From: Aristolochia californica
Lineage: Eukaryota; Streptophyta; Magnoliopsida; Piperales; Aristolochiaceae
DNA: 64,000 bases
NCBI GenBank assembly: GCA_029961685.1
Contig: JARWKL010000005.1
Location: forward strand, 18,256,164 to 18,320,163
Direction of reading: 5' to 3'
In this document: positions 1-13,100 of the stretch, in pieces
Layout of the letters: each line of letters starts with the position of its first letter
How positions within the stretch are numbered: the first letter of the stretch is position 1
Translations under genes and position numbers: made by a program
Notes under the pieces: generated by a model
Seen by the model: the letters and a program-made list of their open reading frames with translations, nothing else
Told to the model about the DNA's origin: nothing
Database searches by the model: none

Positions 1-2979
1 AAAACTCAAGCTCTGATTTAAGAAAAAAGTCTACATCTAAAATGGAAATGCACAATGCACAAATGTAGAGAGTGATAATTCCAAAAAGTGTCTGTAATTT
101 TTAGGGATTTTAAACTCTTTTTAGTTTTTATATATCAGGTTCTGCAATAGTCAGGAAAAGGGGAAGGCGTGGGATTTTTAACAGAGTGTTGACTCCCAAT
201 CCATAAGTCATTCCTAAAAAAAATATAGCCTGTTACGCATGATAAAACACTTTATAATCATCTACGATCATTAGGTCAGGTTTTTGTAAATGGGCAAAAT
301 ACTGGCTTGTTTGACTCGGTTAAATATCCCACCGCACGTTCTCATGAGAATTTAATGTTATTCTCTTTAAAAGGTTTGGATCCATAGGTCATTTGTATTT
401 TTAACATGTTTCAAGCATGCATATCCATTTTTTAAAACATATGTGGAAATATATCTTTCTTTTTAAATTCCGAGCTTTTAGGGTTAAACTAGTTGAATTT
501 CCTAAACTTGGATAACAAAACTTTTGTGTTCATATCTAGTGTGTGAATAAATTTTCTTTACTTATATTTGTTTATTGCTTTAAATTCTTTCCATATATAA
601 ATTCTAAAATTTTCATTTTGTTGTGATCTATTTACCTTTTATCTCTTTTTTTGCTTACGAGATGAAGGGAAAGTTAAAACACAAGCTTTGATTTAAGAAA
701 AAAGTATACATCTAAAATGGAAATGCACAATGGACAAATGTAGAGAGAGATAATTCCAAAATGTGTCCATAATATTTAGGGATTCTAAACTCTTTTTAGT
801 TTTTATATATCAGGATCTGCAATCGTTGGGAAATGGGGGAGGCGCTAGATTTTTAAGTGAGTGTTGACTGCCAATCCGTAAGTCATTCCTTACAAAAATA
901 TAGCCCGCTACGCATGATAAATCACTTTAGAATCATCTATGATCGTTAGGTAAGCTCTTTGTAAATGTGCAAAATAATGGCTTGTGTTACTCTGGTAAAT
1001 TTCCCATCGCACGTTCACTCTAGAATTTAATGTTATTCTCTTTAAGAGGTTTTTATCCATTGGTCATTTGTATCTTTAACATGTTTCAAGCATGCATATC
1101 TATTTTTCAAAACTTGTGTAGAATAATCTCTTTCTAATAAAATTCTCAACTCTTAGGGTTGAACTAGTGGAATTTCCCTAACTTGGATAACAAAAATTTT
1201 GTGTTCATTTGCGTTCATTTGTGGTGTGTGAATAAATTTTCTTTATGTACATTTGTTTATTGCTTTAAATTATTTCCATATATAAACTCTAAAATTTTCA
1301 TTTTTTTGTGATCTATTTGCCTTTTATCTCTTTTTTTTGTTTACGAGATGAAGGGAAAGTGAAAACTCAAGCTTTGATTTAAGAAAAAAGTATACATCTA
1401 AAATGGAAATGCACAATGCACAAATGTAGAGATAGATAATTCCAACAAGTGTCTGTATTTTTTAGGGATTGTAAACTCTTTTAGTTTAAATATATCAGGT
1501 TTTCCAATTGCCGGGAAAAGGGGGAGACGGGGGATTTTTAACTGAGTGTTGACTCCCAATCCATAAGTCATTCCTTAAAAAAATATCGACCGTTATGCAT
1601 GATCAATCACTTTACAATCATCTATCATTGTTAGGTCAGCTTTTTGTAAATGGGCAAAATAATGGCTTGTTTGACTCGGGTAAATATCCCACCGCACGTT
1701 CACTTTAGAATCTAATGTTATTCTCTTTAAAAGGTTTGGATCCATAGGTCATTTGCATCTTTAACATGTTTCAAACATGCTTATCCATTTTTTAAAACAT
1801 GTGTAGAAAAATCTCTTTCTTTTAAAATTCCAAGCTATTAGGGTAGAACTAGTGGAATTTCCCAAACTTGGATAACAAAACTTTTGTTTTCATTTGTAGT
1901 GAGTGAATAAATCTTCGTTACGTACATTTGTTTATTGCTTTGAATTCTTTCTACACATAAACTCTTAAATTTTCATTTTGTTGTGATCTATTTTAGCCTT
2001 TAATCTCTTTTTTTTTTTTACGAGATGAAGGGAAAGAGAAAACTCAAGTTTTAATTTAAGAAAAAAATATACATGTAAAATGGAAATGCACAATGAACAC
2101 ATGTAGAGAGAGATAATTCCGAAAAGTATCTGTAATTTTTAGGGATTGTAAACTCTTTTTAGTTTTTATAAATTAGGTTTTGCAATCGTCAGGAAAAAGG
2201 GGAGGCGGGGGATTTTTAACTGAGTGTTGACTCCCAATCCATAAGTCATTCCTTACAAAAATATAGCCCGTTAACCATGATAAATCAGAATGCAATCATC
2301 TATGATCGTAAGGTCAACTTTTTTTAAATGGGCAAAATAATCGCTTTTTTGACTCAAGTAAATATCCCACCACTCATTCACTTGAGAATCTAATGTTAAT
2401 CTCTTTAAAATTTTTGGATCCTTAGGTCATTAGCATCTTTAACTTGTTTCAAGCATGCATATCAGTTTTTTTAAAACTTGTGTAGAAAAATCTCTTTCTT
2501 ATAAAATTCCAAGCAATTAGGGTTGAACTAGTGGAATTTCCCAAACTTGGATAACTAAACTTTTGTATTCATTTGTGGTGTCAAAATAAATTTTATTTAC
2601 TTACGTTTTTTATTTCTTTAAATTGTTTCCATACATAAACTCTAAATTTTTCATTTTGTTGTGATCTTTTTTTGCCTTTTATCTATTGTTTTTTTTACGA
2701 GATGAAGGGAAAGTGAAAACTCAAGTTTTTATTTAAGAAAAAAGTATACAACTAAAATTGAAATGCACAATTCATAAATTTAGAGAGTGATAAATAATAA
2801 AAGTGTCTGTAATTTTTAGGGTTTGTAAACTCGTTTTTGTTTTTATATATCAGGTTTTGCAATCGTAGGAAAAAGGGGCGGTAGGGGATTTTAAACTGAG
2901 TGTTGACTCTCAATCCATATGTCATTCATTAAAAAAATATAGCCCGTTACGCATGATAAATCACTTTACAATCATCTAT

Positions 2980-3550
2980 GATCGTTCGATCAGCTTTTGG
3001 TAAATGGGCAAAATAATGGCTTGTTTGACTCGGGTAAATATCCCACCACACGTTCATTTGAGAATCTAATGTTATTCTCTTTAAAAGGTTTGGATCCTTA
3101 GATCATTTGCATCTTTAACATGTTTAGAGCATGCATATCCATTTTTTAAAACATGTGTAGAAAAATCTCTTTCTAATAAAATTCCAAACAATTAGGGTTG
3201 AACTACTGGAATTTTCCAAACTTGGATAACAAAATTTTTGTGTTGATTTCTGGTGTGTGAAGAAATTTTCATTACTAATATTTGTTATTGCTTTAAATTT
3301 TTTCCATACATCAACTCTAAAATTTTCATTTTGTTGTGATCTATTTGCCTTTTTTCTCTTTTTTTTGTTTACGAGTTGAAGGGAAAGTGAAAACTCAATT
3401 TTTTATTTAAGACAAAAGTATACACCTAAAGTGGAAATGCACAATGCACAAATATAGAGACAAATAACGCTAAAAAGTGCCTATAATTTTTAGGGATTGT
3501 AAACTCTTTTTTGTTATTATATATCAGGTTTTAGAATCGTCAGGAAAAGG
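2980..3550 (+). repeat. Variant unit pair, copy 1 of a 4.41 kb recurrence
   Basis: This segment shares linked unusual variants with 7,390-7,950: GTTCG followed by CAGCTTTTGG (2,991 and 7,401), GTTTAGAGCATGC, TTTCTGGTGTGTGAAGA, CATACATCAACTC, and in the next unit CACAAATATAGAGA and CTCTTTTTTG. The landmark spacing is 4,409 bp, which is seven units once the deletions between them are counted. Confidence 0.7.
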
Positions 3551-4746
3551 GGGAGGTGGCGGATTTTAAATAGACTATTGACCCCCAATCCATAAGTCAT
3601 TCCTTACAAAAATACAGCCCATTATGCATGATAAATAATTTTACAATCATCTAGAATCGTTAGGTCAGCTTTTTGTAAATGGTCAAAATAATGGCTTGTT
3701 TGACTCGGGTAAATATCCCACCGCACGTTTACTTGAAAATCTAATGTTATTCACTTTAAAAGGTTTGGATCCAAAGGTCATTTTCATGTTTAACATGTTT
3801 GAAGCATGCATATCCATTTTTTAAAACATGTATAGAAAAATTTCTTTCTTATAAAATTCCGAGCTATTAGGGTTGAACTAGTGGAATTTCCCAAACTTTG
3901 ATAACAAAACTTTTGTGTTCATTTGTGGTGCATGAATAAATTTTCTTTATTTAAATTTTTTTAGTGCTTTAAATTATTTCCATTCATAAACTCTAAAATT
4001 TATTTTGTTGTGATCTATTTGCCTTTTATCTCTTTTTTTTTTGTTTACGAGACGAAGGAAAAGTGAAAGGTCAACTTTTTATTTAAGAAAAAAGTATACA
4101 TCTAAAATGGAAATGCCCAATGCACAAATTTAGAGAGAGATAATTACAAAAAGTGACAGTAATTTTTAGGGACTGCAAACACATTTTAGTTTTTATATAT
4201 CAGGTTCTACAATCGTCGGGAAAAGGGGGAGGTGAGGAATTTTTAACCGAGTGTTGACTCCAAACCCACAAGTCATTCCTTACAAAAAAATGGCCCGTTA
4301 CGCATGATAAATCACTTTACAATCATCTATGATCGTTAGGTCAGCTTTTGTAAATGGGCAAAATAAAAGCTAATTTGACTCGGGTAAATATCCCACCGCA
4401 CGTTCACTTGAGAATTTAATGTTATTCTCTTTATAAGGTTTGGATCCATAGGTCATTTGCTTCTTTAACATGTTTCAAGCAAGCATATCCTTTTTTTAAA
4501 ACTTGTGTACAAAATTTCTTTGTTATAAAATTCCAAGCTATTAGGGTTGAACTAGTCGAATTTCCCAAAATTGGATAACAAAAATTTTGTGTTCATTTGT
4601 GCTGTGTCAATAAATTTTCTTTACTTACATTTGTTATTTCTTTAAATTATTTCCATACATAAACTCTAAAATTTTCATTTTGTTGTGATCTATTTGTCTT
4701 TTACCTCTTTTTGTGTTTAACATATGAAGGGAAAGTGAAAACTCAA

Positions 4747-4822
4747 GTTTTGAATTAAGAAAAAAAAATTTAGTTATGAAAAAAGTTTTGATTTAAGAAA
4801 AAAGTATACATATAAAATGGAA
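4747..4822 (+). repeat. 38 bp internal duplication in one monomer
   Basis: GTTTTGA(A/T)TTAAG occurs at 4,747 and 4,785, separated by an A-rich stretch with TTTAGTTATG. This lengthens the unit to 710 bp, the longest landmark spacing in the window. Confidence 0.85.
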
Positions 4823-5359
4823 ATGCACAATGGAAAAAAGTAGAGAGAGATAATTCCAAAAAGTGTCTGTAATTTTTAGGGATTGTAAATTCTTTTTAGT
4901 TTTATATATAAGGTTCTGTAATCATTGGGAAATGGGGGAGGTGGGGGATTTTTAACTGAGTGTTGACTCCCAATCCATATGTCATTCCTTAAAAAAATAT
5001 AGCCTGTTACGCATGATAAATCACTTTACAATCATCTATGATCGTTAGGTCAGCTTTTTGTAAATGGGAAAAATAATGGCTTGGTTGACTTGGGTAAAAA
5101 TCCCACCGCACGTTCACTTGAGAATTTAATGTTATTCTATTTAGAAGGTTTGGATCCATAGGTTATTTGCATCTTTAACATGTTTCAAGCCTGCATATCC
5201 ATTTTTTAAATCATGTAGAGAAAAATCTCTTTCTTAAAATTCCGAGCAATAAGGGTTGAACTAGTGGAATTTCCCTAACTTGGATAGCAAAACTTTTGTG
5301 TTCATTTGTGGTGTGTGAAGAAATTTTCTTTAATTTCATTGTTTTATTGCTTTAAATTC

Positions 5360-5375
5360 TTTCCATACATCTTTT
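5360..5375 (+). other. Deletion scar, ~46 bp, in a monomer
   Basis: TTTCCATACAT (ending at 5,370) joins directly to the T-run. The usual AAACTCTAAAATTTTC and GATCTATTTGCC stretch is missing, and the unit spacing is 630 bp. Confidence 0.85.
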
Positions 5376-5919
5376 TTTTTTGTTTACGAGATGAAGGGAA
5401 AGTGAAAACTCAAGTTTTTATTTATTAAAAAAGAATACATCTAAAATGGAAATGCACAATGAACAAATGTAGAGAGAGATAATTCCAAAAAGTGTTTGTA
5501 ATTTTTAGGGATTGTACACTCTTTTAAGTTTTAATATATCAGGTTCTGATATCGTCGGGAAAAGGGTGAGGCGGGGGATTTTTAATTGAGTGTTGAATCC
5601 CAATCCATAAGTCATTCCTTACAAAAATATAGCCCGTTACGCATGATAAATCACTTTACAATCATCTATGATCGATAGGTCAACTTTTTTTAAATGGGCA
5701 AAATAATGGCTTGTTTGATTCGGGTAAATATCATACCGCACGTTCACTTGAGAATTTAATTTTATACTCTTTAAAAAGTTTGGATCCATAGGTCATTTGA
5801 ATCTTTAACATGTTAGAAGCATGCATATCCATTTTTTAAAACAAGTATAGAAAAATCTCTTTCTTATAAAATTCCGAGATCTTAGGGTTGAACTAGTGAA
5901 ATTTCTCAAACTTCGATAA

Positions 5920-5940
5920 CAAAAATTTTCTGTACTTCCA
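5920..5940 (+). other. Deletion scar, ~26-32 bp
   Basis: ACAAAAATTTTC joins TGTACTTCC, losing the GTGTTCATTTGTGGTGTGTG segment. TTTTC occurs at both expected edges, consistent with a microhomology event. The spacing is 649 bp. Confidence 0.75.
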
Positions 5941-6430
5941 TTTGTTTATTGCTTTAAATTCTTTCCATATATAAATACTAAAATTTTCATTTTGTTGTGA
6001 CCTATTTGCCTCTCATCTCTTTTTTTTTTTCTTTATGAGATGAAAGGAAAGTGAAAACTCAAGTTTTGATTTAAGAAAAAAGTATACATCTAAAATGGAA
6101 ATGCACAATGCACAAATGTAGGGAGAGATAATTCATAAAAGTGTCCAAAATTTTTAAGGATTTTAAACATTTTTTAATTTTTATATATCAGGATCTGCAA
6201 TCGTCGGGAAAAGGGGGAGGCGGGGGATTTTTAACTGAGTGTTGACTCCCAATCCATAAGTCATTCCTTACAAAAAAATTCCCCGTTACGCATGATAAAT
6301 AACTTTACAATCATCTATGATCGTTAGGTCAGCTTTTTGTAAATGGGCAAAATAATGGCTTGTTGGACTCGCGTAAATATCCCACCGCACGTTCACTTCA
6401 GAATTAAATATTATTCTCTTTAAAATGTTT

Positions 6431-6848
6431 GGATCCAGAGGTCATTTGAATCTTTAACATGTTTCATTGCCTGCTTATCCATTTATTAAAATATGAATTG
6501 AAAAATCTCTTTCTTATAAAATTCTGAGCTATTTGGGTTGATGTAGTGGAATTTTCGAAACTTGGATAACAAAACTTTTGTGTTCATTTGTGGTGTGTGA
6601 ATAAATTTTTTTAGTTACATTTGTTTATTGCTTTAAATTCGGTGGATTTTTAACTGAGAGTTGACTACCGAGCCATAATTCATTCCTTAAAAAAATATAG
6701 TCCGTTATGCATGATTAATCACTTTACAATCGTCCATGAATGTCAGGTCAGCTTTTTTTAAATGGGCAAAATATTGGCTTGTTTGAATCGGGTAAATATC
6801 CCACCACACCACACTTGAGAATTTAATGTTATTCTCTTTAAAAGGTTT
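6431..6848 (+). repeat. Truncated monomer, 418 bp
   Basis: The shortest landmark spacing in the window. GCTTTAAATTC (ending at 6,640) joins GGTGGATTTTTAACTGAG. About 257 bp is lost, covering the T-run, the A-rich region, the TATATA stretch and most of the G-rich tract. Confidence 0.93.
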
Positions 6849-7284
6849 GGATCCATAGGTCATTTGCATCTTTAACATGTTTCAAGCATGCATATCCATT
6901 TTTTAAAACATGTATAGAAAAATCTCTTTCTTATAAAATTATGAGCTATTAGGGTTGAACTAGTGGAATTTCCCAAACTTGGATAGCAAATATTTTGTGT
7001 TCATTTGTGGTGTGTGAATAAATTTTCTTTACTTACATTTTTTTGTTGCTTTAAATTCTTTCCATACATAAACTCAAAAATTTTCATTTTTTTGTGATTT
7101 ATTTGCATTTTATCTCTTTTTTTTTTTACGAAATGTAGGGAAAGTGAATACTCAAGTTTTGATTTAAGAAAAAACTATACATCAATAATGTAAATGCACA
7201 ATGCACAAATTTAGAGTGAGATAATTCCAAAAGTGTCAGTAATTTTGAGGGATTATAAACTCTTTTTACTTTTTATATATCAGG

Positions 7285-7305
7285 TTATGCAATCTACGGT
7301 TTTAA
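7285..7305 (+). other. Deletion of the G-rich tract in one monomer
   Basis: GTTATGCAATC passes directly into TACGGTTTTAACTGAG. About 23 bp is missing, including the G-runs present here in nearly every other unit. Confidence 0.8.
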
Positions 7306-7389
7306 CTGAGTGTTGACTCCCAATCCATTAGTCATTCCTTAAAAACATATAGCCCGTTACACATGATAAATCTCTTTACAATCATCTTT

Positions 7390-7950
7390 GATTGTTCGGT
7401 CAGCTTTTGGTAAATGGGCAAAATAATGACTTTTTTTACTCGGGTAAATATCCCACCACACGTTCATTTGAGAATCTAATGTTATTCTCTTAAAAGGTTT
7501 GGATCCTTAGGTCATTTGCATCTTTAACATGTTTAGAGCATGCATATCCATTGTTTAAAACATGTGTAGAAAAATCACTTTATTATAAATTCCAAATTAT
7601 TAGGGTTGAACTAGAGGAATTTCCCAAACTTGGATAACAAAAGTTTTGTGTTCATTTCTGGTGTGTGAAGAAAATTTCTTTACTTATATTTGTTATTGCT
7701 TTAAATTTTTTCCATACATCAACTCTAAAATTTTCATTTTGTTGTGATGTATTTTCCCTTTATCTCTTTTTTTGTTTACAAGTTTAAGGGAAAGTGAAAA
7801 CTCAAATTTTGATTTAAGAAAAAAGTATATATGTAAAATGGAAATGCACAATGCACAAATATAGAGAGAGATAATTCCAAAAAGTGTCTACAATTTTTAG
7901 GGATTGTAAACTCTTTTTTGTTTTTATATATTAGGTTTTTGAATCGTAGG
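7390..7950 (+). repeat. Variant unit pair, copy 2 of a 4.41 kb recurrence
   Basis: This is the partner of 2,980-3,550, with the same linked variants in the same order. It differs by point changes (for example TTGTTTAAAACATG near 7,552), so the duplication is not recent. Confidence 0.7.
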
Positions 7951-8299
7951 GAAAAGGGGGACGTGGGGGATTTTTAACGGAGTGTTGACTCCCAATCCAT
8001 AAGTCATTCCTTACAAAAATAAAGCCCGTTACGCATGATAAATCACTATATAATCATCTATGATCGTTAGGTCAACGTTTTGTAAATGGGCAAAATAATG
8101 GCTTGTTTGACTCGGGTAAATATCCCACCATAAGTTTACTTGAGAATCTAATGTTTCTCTTTAAAAGGTTTGGATCCATAGGTCATTCGAATCTTTAACA
8201 CGTTTCAAGCATGCATATCCATTCTTTAAAATATGTGTAGAAAATTCTCTTTCTTATTAAATTCCAAGCGATTAGGGTTGAACTAGTGGAATTTCCCAA

Positions 8300-8325
8300 A
8301 CATGGATGATAAATTTGTGGTGTGT
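8300..8325 (+). other. Deletion scar, ~16 bp
   Basis: CATGGATGAT joins AAATTTGTGGTGTG, losing most of ACAAAACTTTTGTGTTC. The unit spacing is 659 bp. Confidence 0.75.
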
Positions 8326-9479
8326 GAAAAAAATTTCTTTACTTACATTTGTTTTTGCTTTAAATTATTTCCATACATAAACTATAAAATTTTGATTTTG
8401 CAGTGAACTATTTGCCTTTTATCTCTTTTTTTGTTTGCAAGAAGAAGGGAAAGTGAAAACTCAATTTTTGATTTTTTTAAAAAAAGTATACATTAAAATG
8501 GAAATGCACAATGCACAAATGTAGAGAGAGATAATTTCAAAAAGTGTCTGTAATTTTTAAGGATTGTAAACTCTTTTTTGTTTTATATATCAGGTTCTGC
8601 AATCGTCGAAAAAAGGGGGAGGTTGGGAATTTTTAACTGTGTTGACTCCCAATCCATATGTCATTCCATACAAAAATATAGCCTGTTATGCATGATAAAA
8701 CACTTTACAATCATCTATGATCGTTAGGTCAGCTCTTTGTAAATGGGCAAAATAATGGCTTGTTTGACTCGGGTAAATATCCCACCGCACGTTCACCTGA
8801 GAATTTAATGTTATTCTCTTTAAAAGGTTTGCATCCATAAGTCATTTGCATATTTGACATGTTTTAGGAATGTATATCCATTTTTTATAACATGTGTAGA
8901 AAAATCTCTTTCTTATAAAATTCCGAACAATTAGGGTTCAACTAGTGGAATTTCCCAAACTTGGATAACAAAACTTTTGTGTTCATTTGTGGTGTGTGAA
9001 TAAATTTTCTTTACTTACATTTGTTTATTGCTTTAAATTCTTCCCATACTTAAACTCTAAAATTTTTATTTTGTTGTAATCTATTTGCCTTTTATCTTTT
9101 TTTTTTTTTATGAGATGGAGGGAAAGTGAAAACTCAAAGTTTGATATAAGAAAAAAAGTATACATCGAAAATTGAAATACACAATGCACAAATGTAGAGA
9201 GATAATTCCACAAAGTGTATGTAATTTTTAGGGATTGTAAACTCTATTAAGTGTTTATATATCAAGTTCTGCAATCGTCGGGAAAAGGGGGAGGTGGGGG
9301 ATTTTTAACTGAGAGTTGAATCCCAATCCATAAGTCATTCCTTACAAAAATATAGCCCATTACGTATGATAAATCACTTTACAATCATCTATGATTGTTA
9401 GGTCAGGTTTTTGTAAATGGGCAAAATAATGGCTTGTTTGACTCGGGTAAATATCCCGCCGCACTTTCATTGAGAATTT

Positions 9480-9505
9480 AATGTTATTCTATTTCAAGCA
9501 TGCAA
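9480..9505 (+). other. Deletion removing the GGATCC landmark, ~45 bp
   Basis: GTTATTCT (ending at 9,490) joins ATTTCAAGCATGC. The AAAGGTTTGGATCC to AACATG part is absent, so the landmark interval from 8,831 to 10,142 covers two units. Confidence 0.85.
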
Positions 9506-9922
9506 GTCCATTTTTTAAAACATGTGTATAAAAATCTCTTTCTTATAAAATTCCGAGCTATTACGGTTGAACTAGTGGAATTTCCCGTACTTGAATAACA
9601 AAACTTTTGTGTTCATTTGTGGTGTGTGAATAAATATTCTTTATTTACATTTGCATATTGCTTTAAATTATTTCCATACATAAACTCTAAAATTTACATT
9701 TAGTTGTGATCTTGTTGCCCTTTTTCTCTTTTCTTTGTTTACGAGATGAAGGGACAGTGAAAAATCAAGTTTTTATTTAAGAAAAAAGTATACATCTATA
9801 ATGGAAATTCACAATGCACAATTGTAGAGAGAGATAATTCCAAAATGTGTCTGTGATTTTTAAGGATTGTAAACTCTTTTCAGTTTTTATATATCAGGTT
9901 CTTCAATCATCGGGAAAAGGGA

Positions 9923-9934
9923 GGGGGGGGGGGG
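9923..9934 (+). repeat. Expanded 12-base G run
   Basis: The G-rich tract of this unit contains twelve consecutive G bases, where other units have runs of four to six broken by A or C. It may be replication slippage or a homopolymer sequencing error. Confidence 0.85.
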
Positions 9935-10164
9935 AGGGATTATTAACCGAGAGTTGAATGCCAATCCATAAGTCATTCCTTAAAAAATATAGCCTGTTAC
10001 GCATGATAAATCACTTTACAATCATCTATGATCGTTAGGTCAGCTTTTTGTAAATGGAAAAAAAATTGGCTTGTTTGACTCGCGTAAATATCCCACCGCA
10101 CGTTCACTTGAGAATTTCATGTTATTCTCTTTAAAAGGTTTGGATCCATAGGTCATTTGCGTCA

Positions 10165-10190
10165 TTAACATGTTTCATCTCTTTCTTATA
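10165..10190 (+). other. Deletion scar, ~38 bp
   Basis: ACATGTTTCA (ending near 10,177) joins TCTCTTTCTTAT. The GCATGC and second ACATGT half of the inverted repeat are missing. The spacing is 637 bp. Confidence 0.85.
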
Positions 10191-13100
10191 AAATTCCGAG
10201 CTATTAGGGTTAAACTAGTGGAATTTCCCAAACTTGGATAACAATACTTTTGTGTTCATTTATGGTGTGTGAATAAATTTTCTTTACTTGAATTAGTTTA
10301 TTGCTTTAAATTCTTTCCATACATAAACTGTACAAGTTTCATTTTGTTGTGATCTATTTGCCTTTTATCTCTTTTTTTTTTTTACGAGATGAAGGAAAAG
10401 TGAAAAATCAAGTTTTGATTTAAGAAAAATGTATCCATATAAAATGGAAATGCACAATGCACAAAAGTAGAGAGAAATAATTCCAAAAAGTGTCTGTAAT
10501 TTTTTGGGATTGTAAACTCTTTTTAGTTTCTATATATCATGTTCTGCAATCATCAGGAAAAGCCGGAGGCGGGGGATTTTTAACCGAGAGTTGACTCCCA
10601 ATCCATAAGATATTCCTTAAAAAATAAAGCCCATTACACATGATAAATAACTTTACTATCCTCAATGATCGTTAGGTTAGCATTTTGTAAATGGGCAAAA
10701 TAATGGCTTGTTTGACTTGGGTAAATATCCCACCGCACGTTCACTTGAGAATTTAATGTTATTCTCTTTCAAAGGTTTGGATCCATAGGTCATTTGCACC
10801 TTTAACATGTTTCAAGCATGCATATCCATTTTTTAAAACATGTGTAGAAAAGTCATTTTCTTATAAAATTCTGAGCTATTAGGGAAGAACTAGTGGAATT
10901 TCCCAAACTTGGAAAACAAAACTTTTGTGTTCATTTGAGGTGTGTGAATAAATTTTATTTAATTACATTTTTTTATTACTTTAAATTATTTCATACATAA
11001 ACTCTAAAAGTTTCATTTTGTTGAGATCTATTTGCCTTTTATCTCTTTTTTTTGTTTTCGAGATGAAGGGAAAGTGAAAACTAAAGTTTTGATTTAAGAA
11101 AAAAGTATACATCTATAATGGAAATTAACAATGCACAAATATAGCTAGAGATAATTACCAAAAGTGTCAGTAATGTTTAGGGAATGGAAACTCTTTTCAG
11201 TTTTTATATATCAGGATCTACAATCATCGGGAAAAGGGGGAGATGGGGGATTTTTAACTAAGTGTTGACTCCCATTCCATAACTCATTCCTTACAAAATA
11301 TAGCCCTGTTAAGCATGATAAATAACTTTACAATCATCTATGATAGTTAGGTCAGCTTTTTGTAAATGGGCAAAATAATGGCCTGTTTGACTCGGGTAAA
11401 TATGCCACCGCACGTTCACTTGAGAATTTAATGTTATTCTTTTTAAAAGGTTTGGATCCATAGGTCATTTGCATCTTTAACATGTTTCAAGCATGTGTAT
11501 CCATTTTTTAAAAAATGTGTAGAAAAATCTCTTTCTTATTATATTCCGAGCAATTAGGGTTGACTTATGGAATTTCCCAAACTTGGCTAACAAAACTTTT
11601 GTGTTCATTTGTGGTGAATGAATAAATTTTCTTTACTTACATTTGTTTATTGCTCCAAATTCTTTACATACATAAATTCCAAAATTTTCATTTCGTTGTG
11701 ATCTATTTGTCTTTTATCTTTTTTTTTTTTTTCGTTCACGTGAAAAGGGAAAGTGAAAACTCAAGTATTGATTAAAGAAAAAAGTATACATCTAAAATGG
11801 AAATGCACAATGCACAAATGTAAAGAGAGATAATTCCAAAAATGTGTCTTTAATTTTTAGGGTCTGTCAACTTTTTTATTTTTTATATATTATGTTCAGC
11901 AATAGTCGGGAAAAGGGGAAGGCGGGGGATATTTAACTGAGTAGTGACTCCCAATCCATATGTCATTCCATAAAAAAAATGTAGCCCGTTGCGCATGATA
12001 AAACACTTTACAATCATCTATGATCGTTTGGACAACTTTTTGTAAATCGGCAAAATTATGGCTTGTTTTACTTGGGTAAATATCCCACCACACGTTCACT
12101 TGAGAATTTAATGTTATTCTCTTTAAAAGGTTTGGATCCATAGGTCGTTTGTATCTCTAATATGTTTCAAGCATGCAAATCCATTTTTTAAAACAAGTAA
12201 AGAAAAATTTCTTTCATATAAAATTCCGATCTATTGGGGTTGAATTAGTGGAATTTCACAAACTTGGATAACAAAACTTTTGTGTTCATTAGTGGTGTGT
12301 GAATAAATTATCTTTAAATACATTTTTTTATTTCTTTAAATTCTTTCCATACATAAACTTTTAAATTTTCATTTTGTTGTGATCTATTTGCCTTCTATCT
12401 CTTTTTTTTTGTTTACGAGATGAAGGGAAAGTGAAAACTCAAGTTTTTAATTAAGAAAAAAGTTTACATCTAAAATGGAAATGCACAATGCAAAAATGGG
12501 GAGAGTGATAATTCCAAAAAGTGTCTGTAATTTTTAGGGATTGTAAACTCTTTTTAGTTTTTATATATCAGGTTCTGCAATTGTGGTAAAAGGGGGTGGC
12601 AGGGGATTTTTAACTGAGTGGTGACTCCCAATCCATAAGCAACTCCTTACCAAAATATAGCTCCGTTACGCATGATAAATAACTTTACAATCATCTATGA
12701 TAGTTAGGTCAGCTTTTCGTAAATGGGCAAAATAATGGTTTGTTTGACACGGGTAAATATCCCACCGCACGTTCACTTGAGAATTTAATGTTATTCTCTT
12801 TAAAAGGTTTGGATCAATAGGTCATTTGCATCTTTAACATGTTTCAAGCATGCATATCCATTTTTTAAAACATGTGTAGAAAAATCTCTTTCTTATAAAA
12901 TTCCAAGCTATTAGGGTTGAACTAGTGGAATTTCCCTAACTTGGATAACAAAACTTTTGTGTTCATTGTGGTGTATGAATAAATTATCTTTACCAATATT
13001 TGTTTATTGCTTTAAATTATTTCCATAAATAAATCTAAAATTTTCATTGTGTTGTTATCTATTTGCTTTTTATCTCTTTTTTTTTGTTTACGAAATGAAG

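Noticed and set aside
9025..9213. Other frames of 62-85 codons (e.g. 9,025-9,213, 14,071-14,262, 22,905-23,126, 31,675-31,875, 45,614-45,805, 49,980-50,180, 51,824-52,033, 55,189-55,389)
   Set aside because: All lie inside satellite units, encode low-complexity Phe/Leu/Lys-rich products expected from A+T-rich DNA, and are not conserved from unit to unit.
11896..12141. Recurrent short open frame on the minus strand beginning at ATGGATCC (also 14,637-14,834, 17,914-18,165, 35,986-36,243)
   Set aside because: It is the same part of the monomer read from the GGATCC site. In the typical unit the frame stops after about 50 codons (CATGCGTAA), and only units with chance changes are longer. Other units have frameshifts in it, and there is no recognisable domain.
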